This document shows, piece by piece, positions 51,732 to 60,764 of a stretch of 64,000 nt of DNA. Under the pieces are notes generated by a model. That model worked only from the letters and a program-made list of their open reading frames with translations, made no database searches and was not told the origin of the DNA. How positions within the stretch are numbered: position 1 is the first letter of the stretch; every line of letters begins with the position of its first letter. This DNA is from an uncultured Eubacteriales bacterium (GTDB lineage Bacteria; Bacillota; Clostridia; Christensenellales; Aristaeellaceae), in contig CADBCY010000008.1 of NCBI GenBank assembly GCA_902793325.1, positions 1 to 64,000 on the forward strand, read 5' to 3'. The translations under genes were made by a program, and so were the position numbers.

Positions 51732-52601
51732 ATGAAACGCGGAAAGAAGAAACGCTCCGTCGCCTGGCGGCTGGTCGAAATGGTGTTCATCGCGGTGTTC
51801 CTGGTGGTGCTGGTGCTGATGGTCCAGCGGCTGTCGCTGGCGGTGCGCCGGTACGACGAGCAGCGCGAGGCCACGGACATGATGCGCTACCTGCTGGAGT
51901 CCGTGGGCGTCGCGCCCACGCCGGAGCCCACGCCCACGCCGACCCCCACGCCGCGGCCCACCCCCCGGCCCACCGTCGAGCCCACGGCCACGCCGGAGCC
52001 CACGGCCACGCCCGAGCCCACGCCCGAGCCCACCGTGATGCCGGAGGCGAAGGAACTGCTGGACAAGAACCCCGACTACGTGGGCATGCTGGGCTTCGGC
52101 GACCAGGCGCTGTACGTGTGCCAGGGCAAGGACAACAGCTATTACGCCAGCCACCGCTTCGACGGCGCGGAGGACGCCGCGGGCATGATCTACATGGACG
52201 CCCGCTGCTCCGCCTGGCCGCCCAGCGACAACCTGATCCTCTACGGCCACAACATGAAGGACGGCTCCCGCTTCGGCACGCTGCGGCGCTTCACCGCGGC
52301 GGACTTCATCCGCGGGAACCCGGACGTCACCTTCGCGGGCCTGCGGGGCATCGAGGTGTACACGCCCATCTCCGTGATGTACGTGTCCGTGGACCGGACG
52401 CACGCCGACTACTTCGAATTCGACTGCATCGACTTTCCCAGCGAGCGGGAATTCAACGTGTACCTGGCCGGGCTGCGGGCGCGCTCCATGGTGGACCTGT
52501 CCCGGGTGAAGGCCGAGTACGGCGACCGCCTGCTCACGCTGGCGACCTGCTCCGAGGAGTACAAGGGCGGGCGGCTCGTGGTGGTGTGCGTACAAAAATG
52601 A
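51732..52601 (+). CDS. class B sortase
   Basis: This 289-residue membrane-anchored transpeptidase joins surface proteins to the cell wall. It has an N-terminal membrane segment (about 12-35) and a Pro/Thr/Glu linker of repeated PTPEPT-like units (about 60-100). The sortase fold follows with His173 in LILYGHNMKDGS, Cys273 in LLTLATCSEE and Arg281 in KGGRLVVVC. The order of the triad and the TLxTC spacing fit class B. GAGGCG precedes the ATG. The gene downstream encodes a surface protein ending with a sorting-signal-like tail, the probable substrate. Confidence 0.93.
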   Translation: MKRGKKKRSVAWRLVEMVFIAVFLVVLVLMVQRLSLAVRRYDEQREATDMMRYLLESVGVAPTPEPTPTPTPTPRPTPRPTVEPTATPEPTATPEPTPEPTVMPEAKELLDKNPDYVGMLGFGDQALYVCQGKDNSYYASHRFDGAEDAAGMIYMDARCSAWPPSDNLILYGHNMKDGSRFGTLRRFTAADFIRGNPDVTFAGLRGIEVYTPISVMYVSVDRTHADYFEFDCIDFPSEREFNVYLAGLRARSMVDLSRVKAEYGDRLLTLATCSEEYKGGRLVVVCVQK

Positions 52602-52671
52602 CACAATCCGAAACGATTTGGGTGAAACTGTAACACCTTGTAACAAGTGCTTGACATTTAGGGAAAACCGA

Positions 52672-52700
52672 TTGATTCCGCTCCGGGTTGCGGTTATAAT
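52672..52700 (+). promoter_or_regulatory. promoter for the sortase-linked surface protein
   Basis: TTGATT (52672-52677) is 17 bp from a perfect TATAAT (52695-52700), so this protein can be made independently of the sortase. Confidence 0.78.
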
Positions 52701-52728
52701 GGTGCCATCACCACTGGAGGGAATCATT

Positions 52729-53406
52729 ATGAAGCTAAAGAAGTTTGCCATCCTGCTGCTCGCCCTGCTGGTCATGGCGACATTTGCGGGCAGCGCCCTC
52801 GCCGGCACGAGGATCGATACCGACGCCGCGTCCCTGGAGGCGGCGAACAAGAGCGAAGCCGCTTCCGGCCAGTCCGGCACGGTGGACGGCGTCATCAGCT
52901 TTGATTACAACGGCAAGACCTATGTGTACTACCATATGAACGACGGCGGCTCCGGCTACTTCCTGCCCGTCACCTACATGCAGGAGGCGCTGGACGCGGC
53001 GTTCAGCCTGGATACGCCCAGCGAGGCCGTGCAGGGCTACCAGAAGGCGCTGGAATCCGCCATGAGCGCTTTCCTGGGCAAGAGCCCCACCGACACCAGC
53101 GTGCCCGAGACGACCGACACCAGCGCGTCCTCCGGCGTCGCCCCCGGCGACAACCCCAACGAGGTCTGGGGCAACGGCTCCTCCTCCGGCAGTTCCAGCA
53201 CGTCCGGCAGCGGCAGCGACTACGCGGAGGACAAGGACGATCCCTACGGCGCGCTGAAGAATTCCGGCAGCAACAAGAGCAACAAGAAGTCCGGCAGCAC
53301 CCCCGAGCTGGGCGACGAGAGCGCCCCGCTGTACGTGCTGATCGCCGTCGCGGCCCTCTCCATGGCCGGCATGCTCTACGCCCGCAAGCGCAGCATGGAG
53401 GCGTGA
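52729..53406 (+). CDS. secreted surface protein with LPXTG-like sorting tail (TPELGD)
   Basis: This 225-residue protein has a Sec signal peptide (FAILLLALLVMATFAGSALA, ending near residue 22). A short folded region follows (about 23-115, VISFDYNGKTYVYYHMND), then a Ser/Gly/Asn-rich low-complexity spacer (about 120-190). The tail is TPELGDES, then a hydrophobic helix (PLYVLIAVAALSMAGMLYA) and RKR. The architecture is that of a sortase substrate, with TPELG in the place of LPxTG/NPxTG. The sortase B gene lies just upstream. The biological role of the folded region is unknown. An AGGAGGG-type site precedes the ATG. Confidence 0.78.
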   Translation: MKLKKFAILLLALLVMATFAGSALAGTRIDTDAASLEAANKSEAASGQSGTVDGVISFDYNGKTYVYYHMNDGGSGYFLPVTYMQEALDAAFSLDTPSEAVQGYQKALESAMSAFLGKSPTDTSVPETTDTSASSGVAPGDNPNEVWGNGSSSGSSSTSGSGSDYAEDKDDPYGALKNSGSNKSNKKSGSTPELGDESAPLYVLIAVAALSMAGMLYARKRSMEA

Positions 53407-53426
53407 TCCCGGTTCCCCAAATGATG

Positions 53427-53460
53427 AAAGCCTGCATCCGGATGTGGATGCAGGCTTTTC
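53427..53460. terminator. bidirectional intrinsic terminator
   Basis: A 13-bp stem (AAAGCCTGCATCC with GGATGCAGGCTTT) has a 6-nt loop and is followed by T residues; the other side begins with A residues. It lies between convergent genes. Confidence 0.9.
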
Positions 53461-53503
53461 TTTGGGAAGCGCGAACGCCGGGGGCTTCCGCGCCTCGCCG
53501 GGC

Positions 53504-54046
53504 TTACTCCCCGAAGTACTTCTTCGTGACCTCCCGCACCTTGTAGGCGCCGGCGCTGTCCAGCGGGGTCATGTCCCAGCACAGGTTGGCGTCGCCCTTG
53601 CGGCGCTTGGTGCTGAGCAGCGGGTTCTTCCGCAGCTCCCGCTCCATCCAGCCGTTGCGGCCGCCCACGAAGGGCATCGTCACCTCGTCGCCGCCGGGCA
53701 GGGTGATGACGTACTCCACGCCGATCTCCGCCTTCTTGCCGAAGCCGAAGATGCCGCCCATGCCCTCGCTCTTCACGTGAACCTCCTGGACGCGGGCGTC
53801 CAGCGCCTGCATGCGCTCCATGCGGTACTCCTCGTCGGTGGCGAAGCCCGGGCCCACGATGACCACGTACTGCCCGTTGTCGCGGCAGATGGCCACGAAG
53901 CCGCCGTTGTCCCGCTGGGCGAACAGCATGCGCTCCGGCGCGAAGTTCTCCTTCGCCAGGCGCTCGGCGAAGGCCAGCCGCTTGTCCTCCAGCTTCTTCA
54001 GATTCGCCTTGCGCTCCAGCTCGGCGGCGTTGTCAAAAATGCCCAT
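53504..54046 (-). CDS. unknown conserved-looking cytosolic protein
   Basis: This 180-residue soluble protein has no recognised family. It begins with MGIFDNAAELERKANLKKLE, a charged helix that is probably a coiled coil. A beta-rich domain follows with GGFVAICRDNGQYVVIVGPG and GVEYVITLPGGDEVTMPFVG. Lys/Arg/Glu content is high and there is no signal peptide. The fold might be a small sensor or PH-like domain, but that is speculative. GGAGG lies 7 nt before the ATG. A promoter at 54079-54108 makes it a single-gene unit ending at the terminator at 53427-53460. Confidence 0.7.
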   Translation of the reverse strand: MGIFDNAAELERKANLKKLEDKRLAFAERLAKENFAPERMLFAQRDNGGFVAICRDNGQYVVIVGPGFATDEEYRMERMQALDARVQEVHVKSEGMGGIFGFGKKAEIGVEYVITLPGGDEVTMPFVGGRNGWMERELRKNPLLSTKRRKGDANLCWDMTPLDSAGAYKVREVTKKYFGE

Positions 54047-54078
54047 GTCTCTGCCTCCTTGAGGAATAGTCTGCCCCT

Positions 54079-54108
54079 ATTATAATCCGAAAGCGGCGGG
54101 AAAGTCAA
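54079..54108 (-). promoter_or_regulatory. promoter for the 180-residue unknown protein
   Basis: On the minus strand TTGACT (54103-54108) is 18 bp from a perfect TATAAT (54079-54084). Confidence 0.75.
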
Positions 54109-54153
54109 TCCCGCCGGCGAGGCGCGGATTCCGCCCAATTTGCGCGAAACGGT

Positions 54154-54183
54154 TGCTTTTGGGCGACGCGGTATGCTAGAATA
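54154..54183 (+). promoter_or_regulatory. promoter for the M50 protease/scpA pair
   Basis: TTGCTT (54154-54159) is 18 bp from TAGAAT (54178-54183), divergent from the promoter at 54079-54108. The rest of the gap before 54267 holds a GGGCC-TGC-GGGCC-like small hairpin and nothing else recognised. Confidence 0.6.
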
Positions 54184-54266
54184 CTGATAATTGCCCGGGC
54201 CTGCGGGCCCGCGTCGGGCCGAAACGGGCGCCCGACATTCCAGACAGAAACAGCGAGGGAAACGCC

Positions 54267-55052
54267 TTGATCAACTACATCGACCAATTCCTGAGCCATC
54301 CCCTGCAGATGCTCACATTCTTCCTGCTGGCCTTTCCCGGCAGGGTGCTGGCGCTGTCGGTGCATGAGTTCGCGCACGCCTGGGTGGCCAACCGCTGCGG
54401 CGACCCCACGGCGAAGCTCATGGGCCGCATGACGCTGAACCCGCTGAAGCACCTGGACCCCCTGGGCACGGTGCTGATGCTGGTGGTGGGCTACGGCTGG
54501 GCCAGGCCCGTGCCGGTGAACCCCAGGAACTACCGCAACTACCGCCGGGACGACCTGCTGGTCTCGCTGGCGGGCGTCACGATGAACGCGCTGATGTTCT
54601 TGCTGGGGCTGCTGCTGATGCTGCTGTTCTTCGCGCTCAGCATCCGCCGCTCGGCGGAGCCGGGGTCCGGGATCATGCTCTCGGCGCTGCTGGCCCGCTA
54701 CGACTACTACGACGTGGCCATCTATTGGGCGCAGCAGTCCTTCGGCGAGATCGCGGGCTACGCCTTCCAGATGCTGTACTACTTCACGGTGACCAACCTG
54801 GTGCTGTGCCTGTTCAACCTGCTGCCCGTGCCGCCGCTGGACGGATACCACGTGTTCAACGACCTGATCCTGCGCCGCCGGCAGCTGTTCGCCAACCCGC
54901 AGACCGCGCGCATCGCCAGCACCGTCATGTTCGTGCTGGTGCTGAGCGGCGTGGTCGGGCGCGTGCTGGGCTGGGTGGACGCCCGGGTGCTCGACGGCGC
55001 GGCCGGGGTCGCCGTCTCCGCGCTGCGCGCAATGGGACTGATCGGAGGCTGA
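54267..55052 (+). CDS. site-2 protease family (M50) membrane metalloprotease
   Basis: This 261-residue protein has about five to six membrane helices. The zinc site is HEFAH (His33, Glu34, His37 in LSVHEFAHAWVANRCGD), and the second motif is NLLPVPPLDG with Asp192. It lacks the PDZ domain of RseP-type enzymes, as do the short YwhC-like clostridial homologues. The role is regulated intramembrane proteolysis or removal of signal peptides; no substrate is evident. The start is TTG at 54267 with GCGAGGGA upstream. scpA starts 8 bp after the stop, a common pairing in Clostridia. Confidence 0.9.
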   Translation: MINYIDQFLSHPLQMLTFFLLAFPGRVLALSVHEFAHAWVANRCGDPTAKLMGRMTLNPLKHLDPLGTVLMLVVGYGWARPVPVNPRNYRNYRRDDLLVSLAGVTMNALMFLLGLLLMLLFFALSIRRSAEPGSGIMLSALLARYDYYDVAIYWAQQSFGEIAGYAFQMLYYFTVTNLVLCLFNLLPVPPLDGYHVFNDLILRRRQLFANPQTARIASTVMFVLVLSGVVGRVLGWVDARVLDGAAGVAVSALRAMGLIGG

Positions 55053-55060
55053 GGACAGGT

Positions 55061-55786
55061 ATGGCGTACATCGTATCGCTGAAGGAATTCGACGGCCCGC
55101 TGGATCTGCTGCTGACGCTGATCAGCAACGCCAGGATCGACATACGGGACATCTTCGTCAGCGAGATCACCGAGCAGTACCTGGAGACCATGCGCCTGGT
55201 GGACGAGCTGGACATGGACTCCGCCAGCGAGTTTTTGCAGATGGCGGCCACGCTGCTGGAGATCAAGTCCCGGTCCATGCTGCCCAAGCCGCCCAAGCCC
55301 GAGGACTCCGACGAGCTGACCCCGGAGGAGGCGCTGATCCGGCAACTGGAGGAATACCGCCAGTTCAAGGAGGTTTCCGCCCGGATGAAGCGGCTGGAGG
55401 AGGACGCGCGGGACCTGCTCACCAAGCTGCCCGAGGAATACCCGCTGCCGCCGCCGAACGTGGAGATCACGGGCCTTACGCTGGAGAAGCTGCTGGCCGC
55501 GTACCGGCGGGTGCTGGAGCGCGCCGCGCGGGCCGAGGCCGCCGACGGCATGGCCAGCCGCGAGATCCGCAGGGACAGCTTCACCGTGTCGGACTGCATG
55601 GCGCGCATCGCCCGCCGGGTGCGCCGGGGGCGCTGCCGCTTTGCCGAGCTGTTCGGCGAGGACTTCACCCGCCAGGAGGTCGTCACCATGTTCCTGGCGC
55701 TCCTGGAGCTCATCAAGCTGAACCGCCTGGCCGTGCGCCAGGACGCCGCCTACGGGGAGATCTTCCTGGACGGGGCGGGCAGGTAG
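55061..55786 (+). CDS. scpA: segregation and condensation protein A
   Basis: This 241-residue kleisin subunit of the SMC-ScpAB condensin organises and separates chromosomes. It starts YIVSLKEFDGPLDLLLTLI, typical of ScpA N-termini that bind the SMC neck, then LDMDSASEFLQMAATLLEIKS. The C-terminal winged helix contains FTRQEVVTMFLALLELIKL, which binds the SMC cap. scpB, nearly always directly downstream, is absent: the next gene is an amino-acid-binding protein with its own promoter. Start ATG 55061, with GAGGACAGG upstream. Confidence 0.95.
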   Translation: MAYIVSLKEFDGPLDLLLTLISNARIDIRDIFVSEITEQYLETMRLVDELDMDSASEFLQMAATLLEIKSRSMLPKPPKPEDSDELTPEEALIRQLEEYRQFKEVSARMKRLEEDARDLLTKLPEEYPLPPPNVEITGLTLEKLLAAYRRVLERAARAEAADGMASREIRRDSFTVSDCMARIARRVRRGRCRFAELFGEDFTRQEVVTMFLALLELIKLNRLAVRQDAAYGEIFLDGAGR

Positions 55787-55859
55787 CCGGCGCCCGTCGG
55801 CATTCTGCCGCCTTCCGCCGCGGGGCTATGTTAAATCTTACACGGCCCGGCCTGCGGCC

Positions 55860-55888
55860 TTTACTTTACTGCGTTAACATGTTATGAT
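55860..55888 (+). promoter_or_regulatory. promoter with palindrome before the amino-acid importer operon
   Basis: TTTACT (55860-55865) is 17 bp from TATGAT (55883-55888). A perfect 10-bp palindrome, TAACATGTTA (55875-55884), overlaps the spacer end and -10 box and could be a regulator site. Confidence 0.6.
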
Positions 55889-55946
55889 ATTGTCGATTCG
55901 CGGGCCCCGCCCGCGCCGACATTTACCGATCAGGAGGAACAACACT

Positions 55947-56726
55947 ATGAAGCGCATCGCTGCCATTCTTCTCGCCGTGATTCTCTGCCTGGGCATGACC
56001 TGCCTGGCCGAGGCCGACAGTGACCTGGCCTACGTGCAGGGCAAGGGCACGCTGGTGGTGGGCATCACCGATTTCGAGCCCATGGACTACAAGGACGCCG
56101 CGGGCGAGTGGATCGGCTTCGACGCCGACCTGGCCAGGGGCTTTGCCGACAGCCTGGGCGTGCAGGTCGAGTTCGCGGAAATCAACTGGGACAACAAGAT
56201 CCTGGAGCTGAACAACAAGACCATCGACTGCGTGTGGAACGGCATGACGCTGACCGAGGACGTGAAGGCCGCCATGGCCACCTCCAACGCCTACGCCAAC
56301 AACGCGCAGATCGTCATCGTGCCCGTGGACGCGGCCGACCAGTACCAGACCGTTGAGAGCATCGCCGAGCTGACCATCGCCGTCGAGGCGGGCAGCGCGG
56401 GCGAGGAGGTCGTGAACGAGCTGGGCTTCGCCACCACCCCCGTGACCAGCCAGGCCGACGCGCTGATGGAGGTCGCCGCCGGCACCTCCGACGCCGCCGT
56501 CATCGACAGCCTGATGGCCGCCGCCATGGTGGGCGAGGGCACCGGCTATCCGAACCTGACCTACACCGTGGGCCTGAACAGCGAGGAGTACGGCGTGGGC
56601 TTCCGCACCGGTTCCGACCTGGCGGACGCGCTGAACGCCTACTTCGTGGAAGCCTATGCTTCCGGCGACATGACGGCCGCCGCCGAGACCTACGGCATCC
56701 AGGCCGCGCTGATTCCGCAGGAATAA
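55947..56726 (+). CDS. polar amino-acid ABC transporter substrate-binding protein
   Basis: This 259-residue SBP_bac_3 family protein has a signal peptide (about residues 1-24). The core GTLVVGITDFEPMDYKDAAGEW and IGFDADLARGFADSLGVQVEF is typical of glutamine, cystine or arginine binders, and DCVWNGMTLTED is the ligand Asp/Arg-region counterpart. Whether it is lipid-anchored is unclear because the Cys at residue 20 (LGMTC) does not sit in a good lipobox. It is the first gene of the importer, with the permease and ATPase genes following. AGGAGG precedes the ATG. A two-hairpin spacer separates it from the permease. Confidence 0.92.
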   Translation: MKRIAAILLAVILCLGMTCLAEADSDLAYVQGKGTLVVGITDFEPMDYKDAAGEWIGFDADLARGFADSLGVQVEFAEINWDNKILELNNKTIDCVWNGMTLTEDVKAAMATSNAYANNAQIVIVPVDAADQYQTVESIAELTIAVEAGSAGEEVVNELGFATTPVTSQADALMEVAAGTSDAAVIDSLMAAAMVGEGTGYPNLTYTVGLNSEEYGVGFRTGSDLADALNAYFVEAYASGDMTAAAETYGIQAALIPQE

Positions 56727-56745
56727 CACCCATCCGACCGCACGG

Positions 56746-56854
56746 GCAGGCGGATGCCGCGCAAGCGGCCCGCCTGCTTGGCGTTGAAGGGAACACGCCG
56801 GCGCCGTCCACATGCGTCCGCGCCGCCGAGGCGGGGCGACAGCCATGCGGACGG
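56746..56854 (+). repeat. two inverted repeats between the binding-protein and permease genes
   Basis: Hairpin 1: GCAGGCGG (56746-56753) with CCGCCTGC (56770-56777). Hairpin 2: CCGTCCACATG (56804-56814) with CATGCGGACGG (56844-56854), one mismatch. They could stop 3' exonucleases or attenuate transcription, so that more binding protein than permease is made. Confidence 0.7.
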
Positions 56855-56936
56855 CTTCATCCCGCCCCCGAAAGGCCGCGCTCGCGGCGCCGCCGGGGCG
56901 CTCCCCCGGAACCATTTCTCCACAGGACGTGACGCC

Positions 56937-57626
56937 ATGCAACTCTTCCTCCAGCAATTCCCCATCGTGGTGCGCTCGCTGAACGCGGGCTTCGTGCAGA
57001 CGCTGAAGCTGTTCTTCGTCACCCTCATCGGCGCGATGCCGCTGGGGCTGGTGATCTCCTTCGGCAGCATGTCCCGGTTCAAGCCGCTGAGCGTCTTCAC
57101 CCGCGTGATCGTGTGGATCGTGCGCGGCTCGCCGCTGATGATCCAGCTGCTCATCATCTTCTACTTCCCCGGCATGGTGCTGGGCAACCCCATCTGGGGC
57201 GGCAAGGAGGCCGGGCGCTTCGCCGCGGCCTCGGTGGCGTTCATCATCAACTACGCCTGCTACTTCTCGGAGATCTACCGCGGCGGCATACAGTCCGTGC
57301 CCGTCGGCCAGGACGAGGCCGGCATGGTGCTGGGCATGACCAAGGCGCAGATCTTCTTCCGGGTCAAGCTGCTGCAGGTCGTGAAGCGCATCATGCCGCC
57401 CATGAGCAACGAGATCATCACCCTGGTGAAGGACACCTCGCTGGCGCGCATCATCTCCCTGCAGGAGATCATCTGGGCGGGTCAGGCGTTCATGAAGAGC
57501 AGCCAGGGCATCTCCGGCGCCATCTGGCCGCTGTTCTTTACCGGCGTGTACTACCTGGCCGCCAGCGGGCTTTTGACGCTGCTGTTCGGCTGGATCGAGC
57601 GGAAGCTGAATTTCTTTAGGGTGTGA
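56937..57626 (+). CDS. amino-acid ABC transporter permease
   Basis: This 229-residue HisM/GlnP-type inner-membrane protein has about five helices. The EAA loop is [18 protein letters not shown], which docks with the ATPase. [17 protein letters not shown] is the conserved polar amino-acid permease motif, followed by [18 protein letters not shown]. The short form probably works as a homodimer. Its ATG at 56937 has only a weak site (AGGACG). The ATPase gene begins 5 bp after the stop. Confidence 0.95.
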   Translation: MQLFLQQFPIVVRSLNAGFVQTLKLFFVTLIGAMPLGLVISFGSMSRFKPLSVFTRVIVWIVRGSPLMIQLLIIFYFPGMVLGNPIWGGKEAGRFAAASVAFIINYACYFSEIYRGGIQSVPVGQDEAGMVLGMTKAQIFFRVKLLQVVKRIMPPMSNEIITLVKDTSLARIISLQEIIWAGQAFMKSSQGISGAIWPLFFTGVYYLAASGLLTLLFGWIERKLNFFRV

Positions 57627-57631
57627 CGGAC

Positions 57632-58417
<786 letters not shown>

Positions 58418-58469
58418 CGGCTCAGAGGGTCGATAAAGGCCGCAACCGCGGAGATTCTCTGAAAGACCG

Positions 58470-58563
58470 CTGACGCGGAGGAAATCTCCGCTTGCTGCGT
58501 CAGGCCGCCCTGCGGATTTGGTCGCTTACGTCTGGGTAAGCTCCCGCATCTGCAGGGCGGCCT
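58470..58563 (+). terminator. two overlapping hairpins after the importer operon
   Basis: Hairpin A: CTGACGC (58470-58476) with GCGTCAG (58497-58503), with an inner GGAG/CTCC stem. Hairpin B: AGGCCGCCCTGC (58502-58513) with GCAGGGCGGCCT (58552-58563), followed by TTCTT. They share 58502-58503, so they compete slightly. B is probably the terminator. The rest of the 282-bp gap to pyrI (up to 58699) shows nothing else recognised. Confidence 0.75.
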
Positions 58564-58699
58564 TTCTTGCCTTGCGGAGGTGGAAATCCCGAAGGTTCGA
58601 ATTGAAATTCGAAGCTTTGCGCCGGCCTTTCTCGCCCCTCTGCAGCATGCTGACTTCGTCAATATGTTGCGCCGGGCAGGGGTTATCGGGCGCGGCGCG

Positions 58700-59116
58700 T
58701 CACTCCGCCTTGGTCTCGCAGTACTTGCAGCGGTAGATGGCGCGGGCGCGGTCGGTGAGGCGGAACACGTGGGGCAGCTCCTGCTCCACGGAGGTGATGC
58801 AGCGGGGGTTCTTGCAGCGCAGCACGTCCCGGATGGTGTCCGGCAGGGTCAGGTGCTTCTTCTCCACCAGCGCTCCGTCCTTGATGAAGTTCACGGTGAT
58901 CTCGGGGTCGATGAACCCCAGTATGTTCAGGTCGATGTCCATCTCGGAGTCGATCTTGATGATGTCCTTGCGCCCCTGCTTCTTGCTGGGGGCGTTTTTG
59001 ATGATGGCCACCGAGCAGTCCAGGCTGTCCAGGCCCAGGAAGCGGTAGATGTCCATGCTCTTGCCGGCCTTGATGTGGTCCAGCACGATGCCGTTGTGGA
59101 TGGAGTCGATGTTCAC
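58700..59116 (-). CDS. pyrI: aspartate carbamoyltransferase regulatory subunit
   Basis: This 138-residue protein binds nucleotide effectors and holds ATCase catalytic trimers together. It has an N-terminal allosteric domain (IHNGIVLDHIKAGKSMDIYR). The C-terminal four-cysteine zinc domain (CKNPRC and CKYC, within VLRCKNPRCITSVEQELPHVFRL) contacts PyrB. It is shorter than the E. coli subunit, as is usual for clostridial PyrI. The GTG start abuts the pyrB stop. It is the last gene of the pyr operon, so pyrimidine synthesis here is also allosterically controlled. Confidence 0.95.
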   Translation of the reverse strand: MNIDSIHNGIVLDHIKAGKSMDIYRFLGLDSLDCSVAIIKNAPSKKQGRKDIIKIDSEMDIDLNILGFIDPEITVNFIKDGALVEKKHLTLPDTIRDVLRCKNPRCITSVEQELPHVFRLTDRARAIYRCKYCETKAE

Positions 59117-60031
59117 TTATTTCACCTCCAGGAGCTTGAGGATCAGGGCCATGCGGATGAACTTGCCGTACAGCGCCTGGCGGAAGTAGCAGGCGCGGGG
59201 ATCGCTGTCGATCGCGGTGGAGATCTCGTTCACCCTGGGCAGCGGGTGCAGTATGGACAGGTCCGCCTTGGCGTTCTGCAGCTTCTCCGGCGTCAGGATG
59301 TAGCTGTCCTTCAGGCGCAGGTAGTCCTCCTCGTTGAAGAAGCGCTCGCGCTGCACGCGGGTCATGTACAGGATGTCCAGCTCCGGCATCACCGAGTTCA
59401 GGTCCGTGGTCTGCACGTAGGGCAACCCGCGGGATTGCAGGATCTCCTTCTTCACGTAGCTGGGCAGCTTCAGCTCGATCGGCGACACCAGCGCGAACTT
59501 CACGCCGGGGTAGCGCGCCATGGCGGCGATGAGGGAGTGCACCGTGCGGCCGAACTTGAGGTCGCCGCAGAAGCCGATGGTCAGGTCGGAGAGGCGGCCC
59601 TTCTCGCGGCTGATGGTCAGCAGGTCGGTGAGCGTCTGCGTGGGATGCAGGTGGCCGCCGTCGCCGGCGTTGATCACCGGCACCGTGGCGTGCATGGACG
59701 CCACCAGCGGCGCGCCCTCCTTGGGGTGGCGCATGGCGATGATGTCCGCGTAGCCGCTGACCACGCGCACCGTGTCCGCGACGCTCTCGCCCTTGGCGGC
59801 GGAGCTGCTCTGGGCCTCGGAGAAGCCCAGCACCTGGCCGCCCAGCTCGTACATGGCCGCCTCGAAGCTGAGGCGCGTGCGCGTGGAGGGCTCGAAGAAC
59901 AGCGTCGCCAGCTTCTTGTAGCGGCACTTTTCCCGGTAGTCGTCGGGGTGGGCGATGATATCGTTCGCGACGGCGATCAGCTCGTCGATTTCCTGTACGC
60001 TCAGCTCCTGAATGTCGATGAGGCTTCTCAT
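59117..60031 (-). CDS. pyrB: aspartate carbamoyltransferase catalytic subunit
   Basis: PyrB condenses carbamoyl phosphate and aspartate to carbamoyl aspartate, the committed step of UMP synthesis. This 304-residue protein has [19 protein letters not shown] (carbamoyl-phosphate site), [17 protein letters not shown] (80s-loop counterpart with Ser and Lys), [16 protein letters not shown] and [10 protein letters not shown]. The start is the ATG at 60031; its first base overlaps the pyrE stop and GGAGGAA is upstream. An adjacent GTG at 60034 is an alternative. Confidence 0.97.
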   Translation of the reverse strand: MRSLIDIQELSVQEIDELIAVANDIIAHPDDYREKCRYKKLATLFFEPSTRTRLSFEAAMYELGGQVLGFSEAQSSSAAKGESVADTVRVVSGYADIIAMRHPKEGAPLVASMHATVPVINAGDGGHLHPTQTLTDLLTISREKGRLSDLTIGFCGDLKFGRTVHSLIAAMARYPGVKFALVSPIELKLPSYVKKEILQSRGLPYVQTTDLNSVMPELDILYMTRVQRERFFNEEDYLRLKDSYILTPEKLQNAKADLSILHPLPRVNEISTAIDSDPRACYFRQALYGKFIRMALILKLLEVK

Positions 60032-60675
60032 CACGCGTTTCCTCCAATCCAGCTCTCGTCGGACGGGTTGTCCCGGAATTGCATGAGCCGCTGCACGTCA
60101 TCGGGCCGGATGTACCCCGCCTCGGCGGCGATGCGGGCCAGGGTATCCAGGTTCGCCAGGCTCACGTTGCGCACGCCCGCCGCGGCCAGCCGGTCCAGCC
60201 CCTTGCGCATGCCGTAGGTGAATATGCTCACGATGCCCAGCACCTCCGCGCCGGCCTCCCGCAGCGCCTCGACGACCTCGATGCAGCTTCCGGCGGTGGA
60301 GATCAGGTCCTCCACCACCACCACCTTCGCGCCGGGCTCCAGCCTGCCCTCGATGCGGTTGCCGCGGCCGTGGTCCTTCGCGCCGCTGCGCACGTAGCCC
60401 ATCGGCAGGCCCAGCAGGTGGGCGGTGATGGCGGCGTGGGCGATGCCCGCGGTGGCGGTGCCCATCAATACCTCGGCCTCGGGGAACTCCCGCCGGATGG
60501 TCTCCGCCAGGGCGCTCTCCACGTGCCCGCGCACCTCGGGGGCGGTGAGCGTCAGCCGGTTGTCGCAGTAGATGGGCGATTTAATGCCGCTGGCCCAGGT
60601 GAAGGGCGCTTCCGGCCGCAGGAACACCGCGCCGATGGACAGCAGGTCGCGGGAGATGGTTTCGGATGTGGTCAT
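60031..60675 (-). CDS. pyrE: orotate phosphoribosyltransferase
   Basis: This 214-residue enzyme transfers the PRPP ribose-phosphate to orotate, giving OMP. Visible are [16 protein letters not shown] (orotate site) and the PRPP-binding [31 protein letters not shown] is the flexible catalytic loop with Lys/Asp/His. The ATG at 60675 has AAGGAGG upstream. The 89-bp gap to pyrF contains two short GC-rich hairpins and no gene. Confidence 0.96.
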   Translation of the reverse strand: MTTSETISRDLLSIGAVFLRPEAPFTWASGIKSPIYCDNRLTLTAPEVRGHVESALAETIRREFPEAEVLMGTATAGIAHAAITAHLLGLPMGYVRSGAKDHGRGNRIEGRLEPGAKVVVVEDLISTAGSCIEVVEALREAGAEVLGIVSIFTYGMRKGLDRLAAAGVRNVSLANLDTLARIAAEAGYIRPDDVQRLMQFRDNPSDESWIGGNA

Positions 60676-60764
60676 GGGGGAACCTCCTTGGTATGTGCTG
60701 ATTTGGGATTTCAAACGGGGCCCCGGATGCGGGGCAGGGGAGGGGGCGCCTGCGCGCCCTGCGT

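Noticed and set aside
49713-52895. Very long minus-strand frame extending the MarR gene to 1060 residues
   Set aside because: The promoter at 50260-50288 and ribosome binding site before 50210 set the MarR start; the extension is antisense to the patatin and sortase genes.
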